A DNA stretch of 64,000 nucleotides from Sandaracinus amylolyticus (GTDB lineage Bacteria > Myxococcota_A > Polyangia > Polyangiales > Sandaracinaceae), in contig NZ_CP011125.1 of the NCBI RefSeq assembly GCF_000737325.1, positions 2,108,001-2,172,000 on the forward strand, given 5' to 3'. The position numbers were made by a program, and so were the translations under genes. Positions 51,237-59,294 of this stretch are shown in pieces (positions within the stretch are counted from its first letter, which is position 1; every line of letters starts with the position of its first letter). The notes under the pieces were generated by a model. That model was given only the letters and a program-made list of their open reading frames with translations. It was not told the origin of the DNA and ran no database searches.

Positions 51237-51605
51237 ATGACCGACACGACGACGAAGAAGAGCCTGGATCGTCTCGCGGAGCGCATGGAGCGCATCGGCG
51301 AGGAGCTGCGCGTCCGCGTCCACCTCGCCGGGCTCGACGCGAAGGACTCGTGGGATCGCACGAACCTCGATCGCATCGGGGACGAGCTCGCCGAGATCCG
51401 CGACGAGCTCCGCGTGCAGCTCCACCTCGCGAGCCTCGACGCGAAGGACGCGTGGAACCGCATCGAGAAGAAGATCGATCTCCTCGGCAGCACCCCCGGC
51501 GTGCACGGCGACGAGATCGTGCGCGACGTCGCGAGCAACCTCGCGGAGGTCGCGCGCTCGTTCCGCGAGCAGCTCTCGTCGCGCGACAGCGCCGAGCGCC
51601 GGTGA
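51237..51605 (+). CDS. small charged helical protein with two internal repeats
   Basis: 122 residues, no recognised domain. Two units of roughly 30 residues follow each other, each carrying (Glu/Asp)-Glu-Leu-Arg-Val-X-(Val/Leu)-His-Leu-Ala-X-Leu-Asp-Ala-Lys-Asp-X-Trp. Mostly heptad-like helices, so a coiled coil is likely. GGAGGAAGG sits at a good distance from the ATG. The stop overlaps the next start (GTG at 51602). Confidence 0.7.
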   Translation: MTDTTTKKSLDRLAERMERIGEELRVRVHLAGLDAKDSWDRTNLDRIGDELAEIRDELRVQLHLASLDAKDAWNRIEKKIDLLGSTPGVHGDEIVRDVASNLAEVARSFREQLSSRDSAERR

Positions 51606-52639
51606 GCGAAGGGCGAACGACCGTTCGCCTCCCATCGGGCGAGCACGCGATCTGGGCGTACGCCGCGGGCTATTTCCTCGCGTACGTGCCCTACGGGCTC
51701 GTGACGAAGGCGCTCTCGGAGGGGCGCCTGCCCGGCGCGCCCGAGCGCGTCGCCGGGCTCGCGCTGCTCCCGATCTCGACCGCGGTGTCGGCGATCGGGA
51801 TGCTCGTCTTCCTCGGCGCGAGCGGGCTCTGGAAGCTCGCGCCGAGCGTGCGCGTCGCCGGCATCACGATCCCGGTGCCTCGCCGCGCGACGCTGCTCTC
51901 GGGCGTGTGCACCGCCGCGATCGTGCTGACGACGACGCTCGCCTACACGTTCGAGGGCACGAGCATCGTCGCGATGATGCTGATGATGCGCGGCGGCGTG
52001 CTCGTGATCGCGCCGATCGTCGATCTCGTCAGCCGCCGCCGCGTCCGCTGGTACTCGTGGATCGGTCTCGGGCTGAGCGCGCTCGCGCTCGGCGACGCGC
52101 TCCTCGGCGCGCTCGACGCGCGCATCGCGCCGCCCGCGCTGCTCGACGTCGCGGTCTATCTCGGCGCGTACTTCGTCCGGCTGCGCCTGATGAGCCGCCT
52201 CGCGAAGAGCGAGCCCGACGCGAGCCATCGCTATTTCGTCGAGGAGCAGCTCGTCGCGACGCCGATCGCGCTCGCCGTGATCGTCGCCGTCGCGCTGCTC
52301 GATCGTGGTGCGGTCGGCGCGACGCTCGCCCACGGTCTCGTCGACCTGCCGCGGAGCGGCGCGCTCGGGTGGGTCGTGCTGATCGGCCTCTGCTCGCAGG
52401 CGACCGGGATCTTCGGCGCGCTCGTGCTGCTCGACGCGCGCGAGAACACGTTCAGCGTTCCGGTGAACCGCGCCTCGAGCATCCTCGCGGGCGTGCTCGC
52501 GACCGCGCTCCTCGCGTGGCTGCTCGGCGGTGCGACGCCCGATCGCGGCGAGCTGATCGGCGCCGCGCTGGTGGTGCTCGCGATCGTCGTGCTCGCGCTC
52601 GGGCCGCGGATCGATCAGCGCCGCGCCGCGAGCACGTGA
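51602..52639 (+). CDS. 10-TM drug/metabolite-transporter-like membrane protein
   Basis: About 345 residues, roughly ten hydrophobic helices, resembling EamA/DMT-type transporters in length and layout, but I cannot assign motifs with confidence. Phe-Glu-Gly-Thr-Ser-Ile-Val-Ala-Met-Met-Leu-Met-Met-Arg-Gly and Asn-Thr-Phe-Ser-Val-Pro-Val-Asn-Arg are recognisable loops. GTG start overlaps the preceding gene by four bases, so the coiled-coil protein and this one are made together. Tail overlaps the convergent sigma-54 regulator gene by 25 bases. Confidence 0.65.
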   Translation: MSEGRTTVRLPSGEHAIWAYAAGYFLAYVPYGLVTKALSEGRLPGAPERVAGLALLPISTAVSAIGMLVFLGASGLWKLAPSVRVAGITIPVPRRATLLSGVCTAAIVLTTTLAYTFEGTSIVAMMLMMRGGVLVIAPIVDLVSRRRVRWYSWIGLGLSALALGDALLGALDARIAPPALLDVAVYLGAYFVRLRLMSRLAKSEPDASHRYFVEEQLVATPIALAVIVAVALLDRGAVGATLAHGLVDLPRSGALGWVVLIGLCSQATGIFGALVLLDARENTFSVPVNRASSILAGVLATALLAWLLGGATPDRGELIGAALVVLAIVVLALGPRIDQRRAAST

Positions 52640-54096
52640 CGCTTCACGGTGCGTCGATCGAGCCCCACGCGCTCCGCGACCGCCTCGTACGTGCCGAGCC
52701 GCGCGTGCAGCGCGGCGCAGTAGCGCGCGATCAGCTCCTCGGCTCTCCATCCGCCGCCGCCCGACGCCGCGAGCAGCGCATCCTCCGCGTCCTCGGCGAC
52801 CGCGCTGCGCGCGAGCTCGGGCACGTAGCGCCGCGTCAGCAGCACGCGCCGCACGCACTGCGCGAGCTCGCGCACGTTTCCCGGCCAGCGATACGCCTCG
52901 CCCACGTCGCGCGCGATCGCCTCGCGCACCAGCGCGATCAGATCGCGCGGCTGCTCACCGAGCATCTGCTCGAGGATCGCGGCGATCAGCACGTCGAGCT
53001 CGCCGGGATCTTCGTCGAGGCGCTGCCGCAGCGTCGGCATCTCGATCACGTCGGCGGAGAGTCGATACCAGAGATCGTCGCGGAACGTGCCATCGCGCCG
53101 CAGCGCCGCGATGGTGCGGTTCGTCGCGGCGATCACACGTCCTTCGAAGCGCCGCGGCGCGCGCGAGCCGACCGGTCGGAACGTCCGCTCCTGCAGCACG
53201 TGGAGCAGCTTCACCTGCACGGCTTGCGAGACCTCGCCGATCTCGTCGAGGAAGATCGCGCCGTGTGCCTTCGCGCGCGCGAACACACCGGCGTGCTCCG
53301 CGATCGCGCCGGTGAACGCGCCCTTCTCGTGCCCGAAGAGCTCGCTCTCGACCAGCGTCTCGGGGAACTCCGCGAGGTTGATCGCGAGGAACGCGTCGAC
53401 GAACGACGACGCGAAGCGCTCGCGCTTGGCGTCGTACGGGATGAACCCGGAGCGACCGATCGCCGCGGCCGCGGTGCCCTTGCCGGTGCCGGTCTCGCCC
53501 GCGAGGAACGTGGAGAAGTCCTCCATGCGCCGCCAGAGCAAGCGCGCGTAGAGTCGAAGATCCGCGGTGAAGAGGTCGTTCCACAGCGACTGGCGCAGGC
53601 GCCACATCGAGGGGCTCGTGCCGGGCAGCGACGTCTCGACGAAGAAGAACGCGCGCCGCATCTGCCAGAAGATCGCGAGGTAGTGCAGCGCCTGCGGCTC
53701 GTCGATGCCGCGCGACGCGAGCTCCGCGAGCGCGTCGCGCGCGAACCCCACGGTCCCGCGCTCGCCCGCGATCTCGCGCCGGATGCGCTCGTCGAGCGCG
53801 TCGGCGATGCGATGGAACACCGCGAAGAGGAGCCCTGCTTCGACGAGATCGCGATCCTCGCCAGTGAACCGGCGCAGATCGAGAGGACGCCCGCGCGCGA
53901 TGCCCTCGAGGCGCGCGTCGAGCTTCGCGAGCATGCGGCCGAGCACCTCGGCGCGCGGAACGTCGGCGTCCGCGCCGACGACCGCGCGATCGATCTCGAG
54001 GCGCTCCTCGCCGAACGGGTTCGCGGCGATCGCTGCGGCGACCCGCGCGAGGAAGTCGCGTTCGCGCGGGGCGAGGCGCTCGATGGGACTTGCCAT
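52615..54096 (-). CDS. sigma-54 interacting transcriptional activator (bEBP)
   Basis: About 493 residues. An unrecognised N-terminal domain (about 1-195) contains no response-regulator receiver. AAA+ domain: Walker A Gly-Glu-Thr-Gly-Thr-Gly-Lys-Gly (about 200-207), Gly-Ala-Phe-Thr-Gly-Ala (about 259-264, contacts sigma-54), Walker B Ile-Phe-Leu-Asp-Glu-Ile-Gly-Glu, and an arginine-containing Arg-Asp-Asp-Leu-Trp-Tyr-Arg-Leu. C-terminal HTH Gly-Thr-Tyr-Glu-Ala-Val-Ala-Glu-Arg-Val-Gly-Leu-Asp-Arg-Arg-Thr-Val. ATG at 54096 chosen. Divergent from a YiaA/B gene with a -24/-12-like promoter; likely its target. Confidence 0.88.
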   Translation of the reverse strand: MASPIERLAPRERDFLARVAAAIAANPFGEERLEIDRAVVGADADVPRAEVLGRMLAKLDARLEGIARGRPLDLRRFTGEDRDLVEAGLLFAVFHRIADALDERIRREIAGERGTVGFARDALAELASRGIDEPQALHYLAIFWQMRRAFFFVETSLPGTSPSMWRLRQSLWNDLFTADLRLYARLLWRRMEDFSTFLAGETGTGKGTAAAAIGRSGFIPYDAKRERFASSFVDAFLAINLAEFPETLVESELFGHEKGAFTGAIAEHAGVFARAKAHGAIFLDEIGEVSQAVQVKLLHVLQERTFRPVGSRAPRRFEGRVIAATNRTIAALRRDGTFRDDLWYRLSADVIEMPTLRQRLDEDPGELDVLIAAILEQMLGEQPRDLIALVREAIARDVGEAYRWPGNVRELAQCVRRVLLTRRYVPELARSAVAEDAEDALLAASGGGGWRAEELIARYCAALHARLGTYEAVAERVGLDRRTVKRHVLAARR

Positions 54097-54104
54097 TCGC
54101 CGCG

Positions 54105-54131
54105 TGTACACGGGATGTACATCCGTGTGCA
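54105..54131. promoter_or_regulatory. imperfect dyad, candidate activator binding site
   Basis: The perfect core GGATGTACATCC is flanked by TGTACACG and CGTGTGCA arms that pair with one bulged base, giving a 27-bp dyad. It lies 9 bases upstream of the activator start and about 104 bases upstream of the projected transcription start of the YiaA/B gene, the usual distance for a bEBP binding site. It could also autoregulate the activator. Confidence 0.5.
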
Positions 54132-54195
54132 AGGGATGCGCGCGCCGAATGTCATGGAATCGTGGCGATTTCGGTTTCCGCGTGCATTCCGTGCG

Positions 54196-54211
54196 CGGCA
54201 CGTCCGCTGCT
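54196..54211 (+). promoter_or_regulatory. candidate sigma-54 promoter for the YiaA/B gene
   Basis: CGGCACGTCCGCTGCT carries GG (54197-54198), ten bases, then GC (54209-54210), matching TGGCACG-N4-TTGCW at 10 of 12 positions. Start of transcription would be near 54222, just ahead of GGAAGGAG (54228) and the ATG at 54246. Next to a divergent sigma-54 activator gene, which raises its credibility above the similar element at 1305. Confidence 0.6.
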
Positions 54212-54245
54212 GACGGCTCGGCTCGAGGGAAGGAGACCTCGAGAG

Positions 54246-54572
54246 ATGACCCACGACGTTCCGCGCGACACCGCTGCTTGGCGCTTCCAGGTCTGGGCCT
54301 CGTTCGTGCTCGCGTTCGGCACGACGCTGATCGGCATCGCGTACCTCCCGATCGATCCGTGGATGAAGGGCTATCTCGCGATGGGCGTGCTCTTCACCAC
54401 GGGCTCCGCGTTCACGCTGAGCAAGACGATCCGCGACGAGCACGAGGCGCAGCGCTTCCTCAGCCGCATCAGCGAGGCGAAGGCGGAGCGCATCCTCCGC
54501 GAGTACGAGCTGAACGATGGGCGCGCGCAGGCGAGCGCACAGGGCCAAGGGGCCGCGCGCGTCGCGTCGTGA
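54246..54572 (+). CDS. YiaA/YiaB-type two-helix inner membrane protein
   Basis: 108 residues. Two membrane helices (about 15-35 and 42-62) with Pro-Ile-Asp-Pro-Trp-Met-Lys-Gly-Tyr-Leu-Ala-Met-Gly and Ser-Ala-Phe-Thr-Leu-Ser-Lys-Thr-Ile-Arg-Asp-Glu-His-Glu match the YiaAB domain. A charged C-terminal helix follows. Function of YiaA/B is poorly known; a link with envelope stress is possible but inferred. Sigma-54-like promoter and activator gene upstream. Confidence 0.8.
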   Translation: MTHDVPRDTAAWRFQVWASFVLAFGTTLIGIAYLPIDPWMKGYLAMGVLFTTGSAFTLSKTIRDEHEAQRFLSRISEAKAERILREYELNDGRAQASAQGQGAARVAS

Positions 54573-54646
54573 GCGCGCGACCCGCGCAGCGAATGAAACG
54601 GGGCTGCCTTTCCCCGGTCACGCGCACCGGGGTAGGGTGATCGACC

Positions 54647-55573
54647 GTGCGTTCCACCTACCGAGCCCTCCTCGCGATCGTGTGCGCGCTGAGCAGTCTC
54701 GTGCCCGCGATCGCATCCGCCGATCCACCGGTGCGCGACGACGTGCGAGCGCTCAGCGCGCACCTGCGATCGCACCCCAGCGACGTCGCCGCGCTGATCG
54801 AGCGCAGCGAGCTCTACCGCCGCGAGGGCAACGCGGAGGGCGCGCTCGCGGACCTGCGCGTCGCGGCGGCGCTCGCGCCGGACGAGCCACGGGTCCACGC
54901 GCAGCGCGCGGTCGTGCTGCACGCGATGGGACGCCACGAAGAGGCGCTCGCGGAGCTCGACGCGTACGTCGAGCGCGCGCTCGGTCCGGGGCCGGATCTG
55001 CTCGCGCTGCGCGCGCGGATCCTGGTGCGCATGGAGCGCCTCGAGGACGCGCTCGCCGACTACGACGCGGCGCTCGCGCTGCGCGAAGAGGTCGAGCTCT
55101 ACCTCGAGCGCGGGCGACTGCTCGAACAGCTCGGGCGCGTGGAGGACGCGGCGCGCGGGTACGACGAGGGACTGCGCGCGACCGACGCGGCGGTGCTGCG
55201 CGTCGAGAGCGTCGAGCTGGATCTGCGCACCTCGCGCGCGGATCGCGCGCTCGTCCGGGTGGACGAGGTGCTCGCGCACGCTCCGGCGCGCGCACGATGG
55301 CTGCTGCTGCGCGCACGCGCGCTCGATGCGCTCGCTCGCGGCGACGAGGCGCGCGCTGCGCGGCACGAGGCGCTCTCCGAGACCGAGCGACGATTGGTGC
55401 GACGACCGACGCCCGCGCTGCACGTCGAGCGCGGCGAGGCGCTGCTCGCGCTCGGTCGCGCGCACGATGCGCTCGCCGCCGCGACGCGCGCGCGCTCGCT
55501 CGCGCCGCGGCTCGGCGATGCGATCGATCTCGAGCTCCGCGCGCGCCGCGCGATCGAAGGCGGTGAGCGATGA
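54647..55573 (+). CDS. secreted TPR protein
   Basis: About 308 residues. GTG start and signal peptide (Leu-Leu-Ala-Ile-Val-Cys-Ala-Leu-Ser...Ala-Ser-Ala), then six to eight TPR-like units with Asn-Ala-Glu-Gly-Ala-Leu-Ala-Asp-Leu, Arg-His-Glu-Glu-Ala-Leu-Ala-Glu-Leu and Arg-Leu-Glu-Asp-Ala-Leu-Ala-Asp-Tyr. Likely a periplasmic scaffold. It shares ATGA with the metallophosphatase start. Confidence 0.75.
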   Translation: MRSTYRALLAIVCALSSLVPAIASADPPVRDDVRALSAHLRSHPSDVAALIERSELYRREGNAEGALADLRVAAALAPDEPRVHAQRAVVLHAMGRHEEALAELDAYVERALGPGPDLLALRARILVRMERLEDALADYDAALALREEVELYLERGRLLEQLGRVEDAARGYDEGLRATDAAVLRVESVELDLRTSRADRALVRVDEVLAHAPARARWLLLRARALDALARGDEARAARHEALSETERRLVRRPTPALHVERGEALLALGRAHDALAAATRARSLAPRLGDAIDLELRARRAIEGGER

Positions 55574-57825
55574 GACTCCGCACCTCGATGCTCGCGATCG
55601 CGATCACGCTGCTCGCGTCCACCGCGCACGCGCAGCGCACGCCCTACCTGCAGAGCCCGACCGAGACGTCGATCATCGTGCGGTGGCGCAGCGCGAGCGC
55701 GCAGCCGTCGTCGGTGTGCTGGGGCACGTCGCCGAGCGCGCTCACGAACCGCGCGGGCAGCGGCAGCGCGACCGATCACACGGTGCGCATCACCGGCCTC
55801 ACGCCCGACACGCAGTACTACTACGCGACCGCGCAGAGCACGTGCCCGCCCGCGAGCGCCGCCGACGCGCGCGACACGTTCCGCACCGCGCCGCGCCGCG
55901 GCAGCACGCGCCCGTTCCGCATGTGGGTCGTCGGCGACTCCGGGACGGGCGGAAGCGATCAGCGCGCGGTGCGCGACGCGATGCTCGGCGCGACGACTGG
56001 GCGTCGTCCCGATCTGTTCCTGCACATGGGCGACATGGCGTACAGCTCGGGCACGACGAGCGAGTTCGACTCGCGCTTCTTCGCGATGTACTCGGACATC
56101 CTCCGCCAGACGCCGTGCTGGCCGACGATGGGCAACCACGAGGGCTCGAGCTCCGACTCCGCGACGCAGAGCGGTCCCTACTACGACGCGTACACGCTGC
56201 CGACCGACGGCAGCGCGGGTGGTCTGCCGAGCGGCACCGAGGCCTACTACGCGTTCGACTGGGGCAACGTGCACTTCGTCGTGCTCGACTCGCACGAGAG
56301 CCCGCGCGGCACCACGGGCGCGATGCTGCGCTGGCTCGACGAGGACCTCGCCGCGACCGACGCGACGTGGGTGATCGCGTACTTCCATCACCCTCCGTAC
56401 ACCGACGGAACGCACGACTCCGACACCGAGCGCCAGCACATCGACATGCGCCAGAACGCGCTGCCGATCCTCGAGGCGCACGGCGTCGATCTCGTGCTCG
56501 GCGGTCACTCGCACATCTACGAGCGCAGCTATCTCGTGCGCGGCGCGTTCGACACGCCGACCACCGCGGGCGGTCATCTCGTCGACACCGGCGACGGTCA
56601 GCTCGATGGCGACGGGCCCTATCGCAGCGGCACCGAGGGCACGCTCTACGTCGTCGCGGGGCACGGCGGCGCGAGCGTCGGCGGTGACGCGTCGCATCCC
56701 GTGATGTTCTTCAGCGAGACGGAGCACGGCAGCTGCATCATCGACGTGGACGGAGAGCAGCTCACGCTGCGCAACGTCCGCAGCGACGGCGCGGAGACCG
56801 ATCACGTCACGCTGATGAAGCGCGACGGTCTCTTCCTCGCGCGCCCGAGCGGCGGGGAGCGCTACCTCGCGGGGAGCGTGGTGCCGATCGCGTGGGCGAG
56901 CGTGGGCGAGGTCGGGCCCTTGACGATCGAGATCTCGCTCGACGGCGGCGCGAGCTGGTCGACGCTGGTCGAGCGCACCGAGAATGACGGGATGCACGAT
57001 TGGGCGACCCCGCGTCGCGAGAGCGACCACGTGCGGGTGCGCATCCGCGAGAGCGACGACGCGACCAACGTCGACGAGAGCGAGGACTTCGTCCTCGCCG
57101 CGTCGGCGCGCGACACCGTGATCGCGTTCGGCGACGTCTGGCAGTACTCCGACGACGACACCGCGCACGGCGACGGATGGCGGACCGGCGCGGGCGGCAC
57201 GTGGCCCGAAGGGCGCGGCGAGCTCGGCTACGGCGACGGCGACGAAGCGACCGAGCTGCACGACGCGACGCCGAACTTCCCGACCGTGTACTTCCGGCGG
57301 CGCATCGAGCTCGCGAGCGAGGTCGACTTCGCGCGGGTGCGCGCGGTCTACGACGACGGCGTCGCGATCTTCGTGAACGGCACGCAGGTCGCGTCGGCGC
57401 TGGTCGACGATCTCGCGCACGAGGCATGGTCGACCAGCGGCGCAGGCGAGGAGGCGACGCTCGATGCGACGCTCGATCTCGCGGCGGGCAATCCATTCGT
57501 GGTGGGCGAGAACTGGATCGCGGCGGTCGTGAAGCAGTCGAACGGGACGTCGAGCGATCTCTCGTTCGACCTCGAGCTCGAGCTCGGGCTGCGCGTGGAG
57601 ATCGACCCCGAGATGGACGGCGGGATCGTCTCGGGTGAGGACGCGGGCGCGATCGACGGTGCGATCGATCGCGTCGATGGATCGAACCGGGTCGATGGCG
57701 CGACGACGGTCGAGCCGGCGTCGAGTGGGTGCGGGTGTCGCGCGGCCGGCCGCGGCGAAGGGCCTGGTGCGATCGCGCTCGGGGTGCTCGCGCTGCTCGC
57801 GCTGGTCGTGCGACGCCGGCGCTGA
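55570..57825 (+). CDS. purple-acid-phosphatase-like metallophosphoesterase with MYXO-CTERM tail
   Basis: About 751 residues. Signal peptide (about 1-21), fibronectin-like N-domain (about 25-108), and a dinuclear metallophosphatase domain (about 116-420): Gly-Asp-Ser-Gly, Gly-Asp-Met-Ala-Tyr, Gly-Asn-His-Glu, Phe-His-His-Pro-Pro, Gly-Gly-His-Ser-His-Ile-Tyr. Beta modules follow (about 440-690), then Asp/Gly linker and Gly-Cys-Gly-Cys...hydrophobic helix...Arg-Arg-Arg-Arg, the MYXO-CTERM pattern, so it is likely surface-exposed. TPR gene overlaps at the start. Confidence 0.88.
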   Translation: MRLRTSMLAIAITLLASTAHAQRTPYLQSPTETSIIVRWRSASAQPSSVCWGTSPSALTNRAGSGSATDHTVRITGLTPDTQYYYATAQSTCPPASAADARDTFRTAPRRGSTRPFRMWVVGDSGTGGSDQRAVRDAMLGATTGRRPDLFLHMGDMAYSSGTTSEFDSRFFAMYSDILRQTPCWPTMGNHEGSSSDSATQSGPYYDAYTLPTDGSAGGLPSGTEAYYAFDWGNVHFVVLDSHESPRGTTGAMLRWLDEDLAATDATWVIAYFHHPPYTDGTHDSDTERQHIDMRQNALPILEAHGVDLVLGGHSHIYERSYLVRGAFDTPTTAGGHLVDTGDGQLDGDGPYRSGTEGTLYVVAGHGGASVGGDASHPVMFFSETEHGSCIIDVDGEQLTLRNVRSDGAETDHVTLMKRDGLFLARPSGGERYLAGSVVPIAWASVGEVGPLTIEISLDGGASWSTLVERTENDGMHDWATPRRESDHVRVRIRESDDATNVDESEDFVLAASARDTVIAFGDVWQYSDDDTAHGDGWRTGAGGTWPEGRGELGYGDGDEATELHDATPNFPTVYFRRRIELASEVDFARVRAVYDDGVAIFVNGTQVASALVDDLAHEAWSTSGAGEEATLDATLDLAAGNPFVVGENWIAAVVKQSNGTSSDLSFDLELELGLRVEIDPEMDGGIVSGEDAGAIDGAIDRVDGSNRVDGATTVEPASSGCGCRAAGRGEGPGAIALGVLALLALVVRRRR

Positions 57826-58470
57826 TCATCCGAGGTGCGTCGAGAGCAGCCGGGCGAGCCAGGCGCGGAAGCGCTTGGCAGCGCCCGGATCGCCGGCGAG
57901 CCCCGCGCTCCTGCGCGTCGGCTCGCCCGCGATGCCGTCGGCGTACGCCGCGAGGCTCGCGAGGATCATCGTGAAGAGCGTGTCCTCGAAGGGCGGCTTC
58001 TTCCCGTTCGCGCCCGCCGGCCGCAGCGCGTGCGCCGCACGCGCCACGTCGAGCAGGTAGCGCTCGTCGACGTTCACGTCGATCCCGGTGAGGCGCAGCC
58101 AGCTCAGCATGCGCGCCTGACCGCCGCCGAACGCCTCGAACACGCGCTCGAGCATCGCCGCGGGATCGCGCGCGTCCTCGCCCGCCGCGAACGACGTGAG
58201 CATGTCGCTCGTGAGGCGCTCCATCGCGCGTTTCACGACCGCCTCGAGCAGCGCCTCGCGGCTGCCGAAGTGGTGCAGCACCGTCGAGTGCGACATCCCG
58301 ACCGCGCGCGCGACGTCCTGTAGCCGGATCGAGTCGGGCCCGCGCTCCGCGAGGCGCACCTCGGCCGCGTCGAGGATCGCGCGCTGCGCGTCCTCCGCCG
58401 ATCGACGCACCCGCGGCGGCGCGACGCTCTCCTTCTTGCTCGCGCGCTTCTTCGTCGTCCTGCTCGTCAC
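57826..58470 (-). CDS. TetR family transcriptional regulator
   Basis: About 214 residues. N-terminal basic arm (Lys-Lys-Arg-Ala-Ser-Lys-Lys), HTH region Leu-Gln-Asp-Val-Ala-Arg-Ala-Val-Gly-Met-Ser-His-Ser-Thr-Val-Leu-His-His-Phe-Gly-Ser-Arg (about 52-73), variable helical ligand domain. GTG at 58470; an in-frame TTG at 58479 would extend it by three residues. Divergent from the COQ4-family gene with two operator-like sites between, so it likely represses both. Ends directly at the phosphatase stop region. Confidence 0.88.
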   Translation of the reverse strand: MTSRTTKKRASKKESVAPPRVRRSAEDAQRAILDAAEVRLAERGPDSIRLQDVARAVGMSHSTVLHHFGSREALLEAVVKRAMERLTSDMLTSFAAGEDARDPAAMLERVFEAFGGGQARMLSWLRLTGIDVNVDERYLLDVARAAHALRPAGANGKKPPFEDTLFTMILASLAAYADGIAGEPTRRSAGLAGDPGAAKRFRAWLARLLSTHLG

Positions 58471-58474
58471 TGTT

Positions 58475-58508
58475 GACAATCCTGTCGGTAGCTATCAACA
58501 ATCGTGTC
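58475..58508. promoter_or_regulatory. two TetR-type operator sites, 22-bp spacing
   Basis: GACAATCCTGTC (58475-58486) and AACAATCGTGTC (58497-58508) each follow the (G/A)ACA-N4-TGTC pattern, 22 bp apart. TTGACA at 58473-58478 with AACAAT 18 bases on (58497-58502) forms a plausible promoter for the COQ4 gene, and both elements are covered by the two sites. This is the expected layout of repression by the divergent TetR protein. Confidence 0.65.
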
Positions 58509-58529
58509 GACAGCGAGAGGAGCACGACG

Positions 58530-59294
58530 ATGCACGACACGCCAAGCGCACACAAGAAGCTGCGGCCCTGGCACGCCGCGCCCGCGATGTGGCGTCTGCT
58601 GCGCGATCCCGACGACACGCGCCACGTCTTCACGATCATCGAGGCGCTCTCCTTCCGCGAGCTCGAGCGCACGCGTGATCGCATGCGCGCGAGCGCCGAC
58701 GGCCGCCGCATCCTGCGCGAGCGCCCGGATCTCCTCGCGTCGCTGCGTGATCGCGACGCGCTCGCGGCGATGCCCGAAGGCAGCCTCGGGCGCGCATACC
58801 TCGAGTTCCTGCGCGCCGAGGGCATCACCGCGGACGGGCTCGTCGCGGCGAGCATCGAAGGCTCGACCGACGTCGCGCCGATGAACGCCGACGAGCTCGA
58901 GCTGCTCTACGTCGGCGATCGCCTGCGCGACGCGCACGACCTCTGGCACGTCGTCACCGGCTATCACGGTGATCTCCTCGGTGAGGCCTCGCTGCTCGCG
59001 TTCTCGTTCGCGCAGACGGGCACGCCGGGCGTCGGTTTCATCGCCGCGATCGGCTGGCTCAAGGCCGCCGCGATCGACGCGCGCGACCTGATCGCCGGTG
59101 GCTATCACCGCGGGCGCACCGCGGCGTGGCTCCCCGATCAACACTGGGAGACGATGCTCGCGCGCCCGCTGTCCGAGGTGCGCGCGCGCCTCCGCATCGC
59201 GCCTCCGCCGCCCTACGAGCCGCTCCGCACCCGCGACATCGCGCCGGGCAGCCTCGCGCGGTGGGAGCGCACGGAGCGCCCGCTCGCCGCGTGA
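58530..59294 (+). CDS. COQ4 family protein
   Basis: About 254 residues. Leu-Arg-Asp-Ala-His-Asp-Leu-Trp-His-Val-Val-Thr-Gly then Glu matches the HDXXHX11E zinc motif of COQ4 (His136, Asp137, His140, Glu152), the ubiquinone-biosynthesis scaffold/enzyme. GAGAGGAG precedes the ATG. Under the control of operators adjoining the divergent TetR gene. Ubiquinone itself is not assured in this organism: regulated COQ4-like proteins may act on another quinone or lipid. Confidence 0.82.
   Translation: MHDTPSAHKKLRPWHAAPAMWRLLRDPDDTRHVFTIIEALSFRELERTRDRMRASADGRRILRERPDLLASLRDRDALAAMPEGSLGRAYLEFLRAEGITADGLVAASIEGSTDVAPMNADELELLYVGDRLRDAHDLWHVVTGYHGDLLGEASLLAFSFAQTGTPGVGFIAAIGWLKAAAIDARDLIAGGYHRGRTAAWLPDQHWETMLARPLSEVRARLRIAPPPPYEPLRTRDIAPGSLARWERTERPLAA

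Noticed and set aside
54097-54201. Longer N-terminus of the sigma-54 activator
   Set aside because: It would run through the dyad and part of the sigma-54-like promoter, and the added residues show no family similarity.
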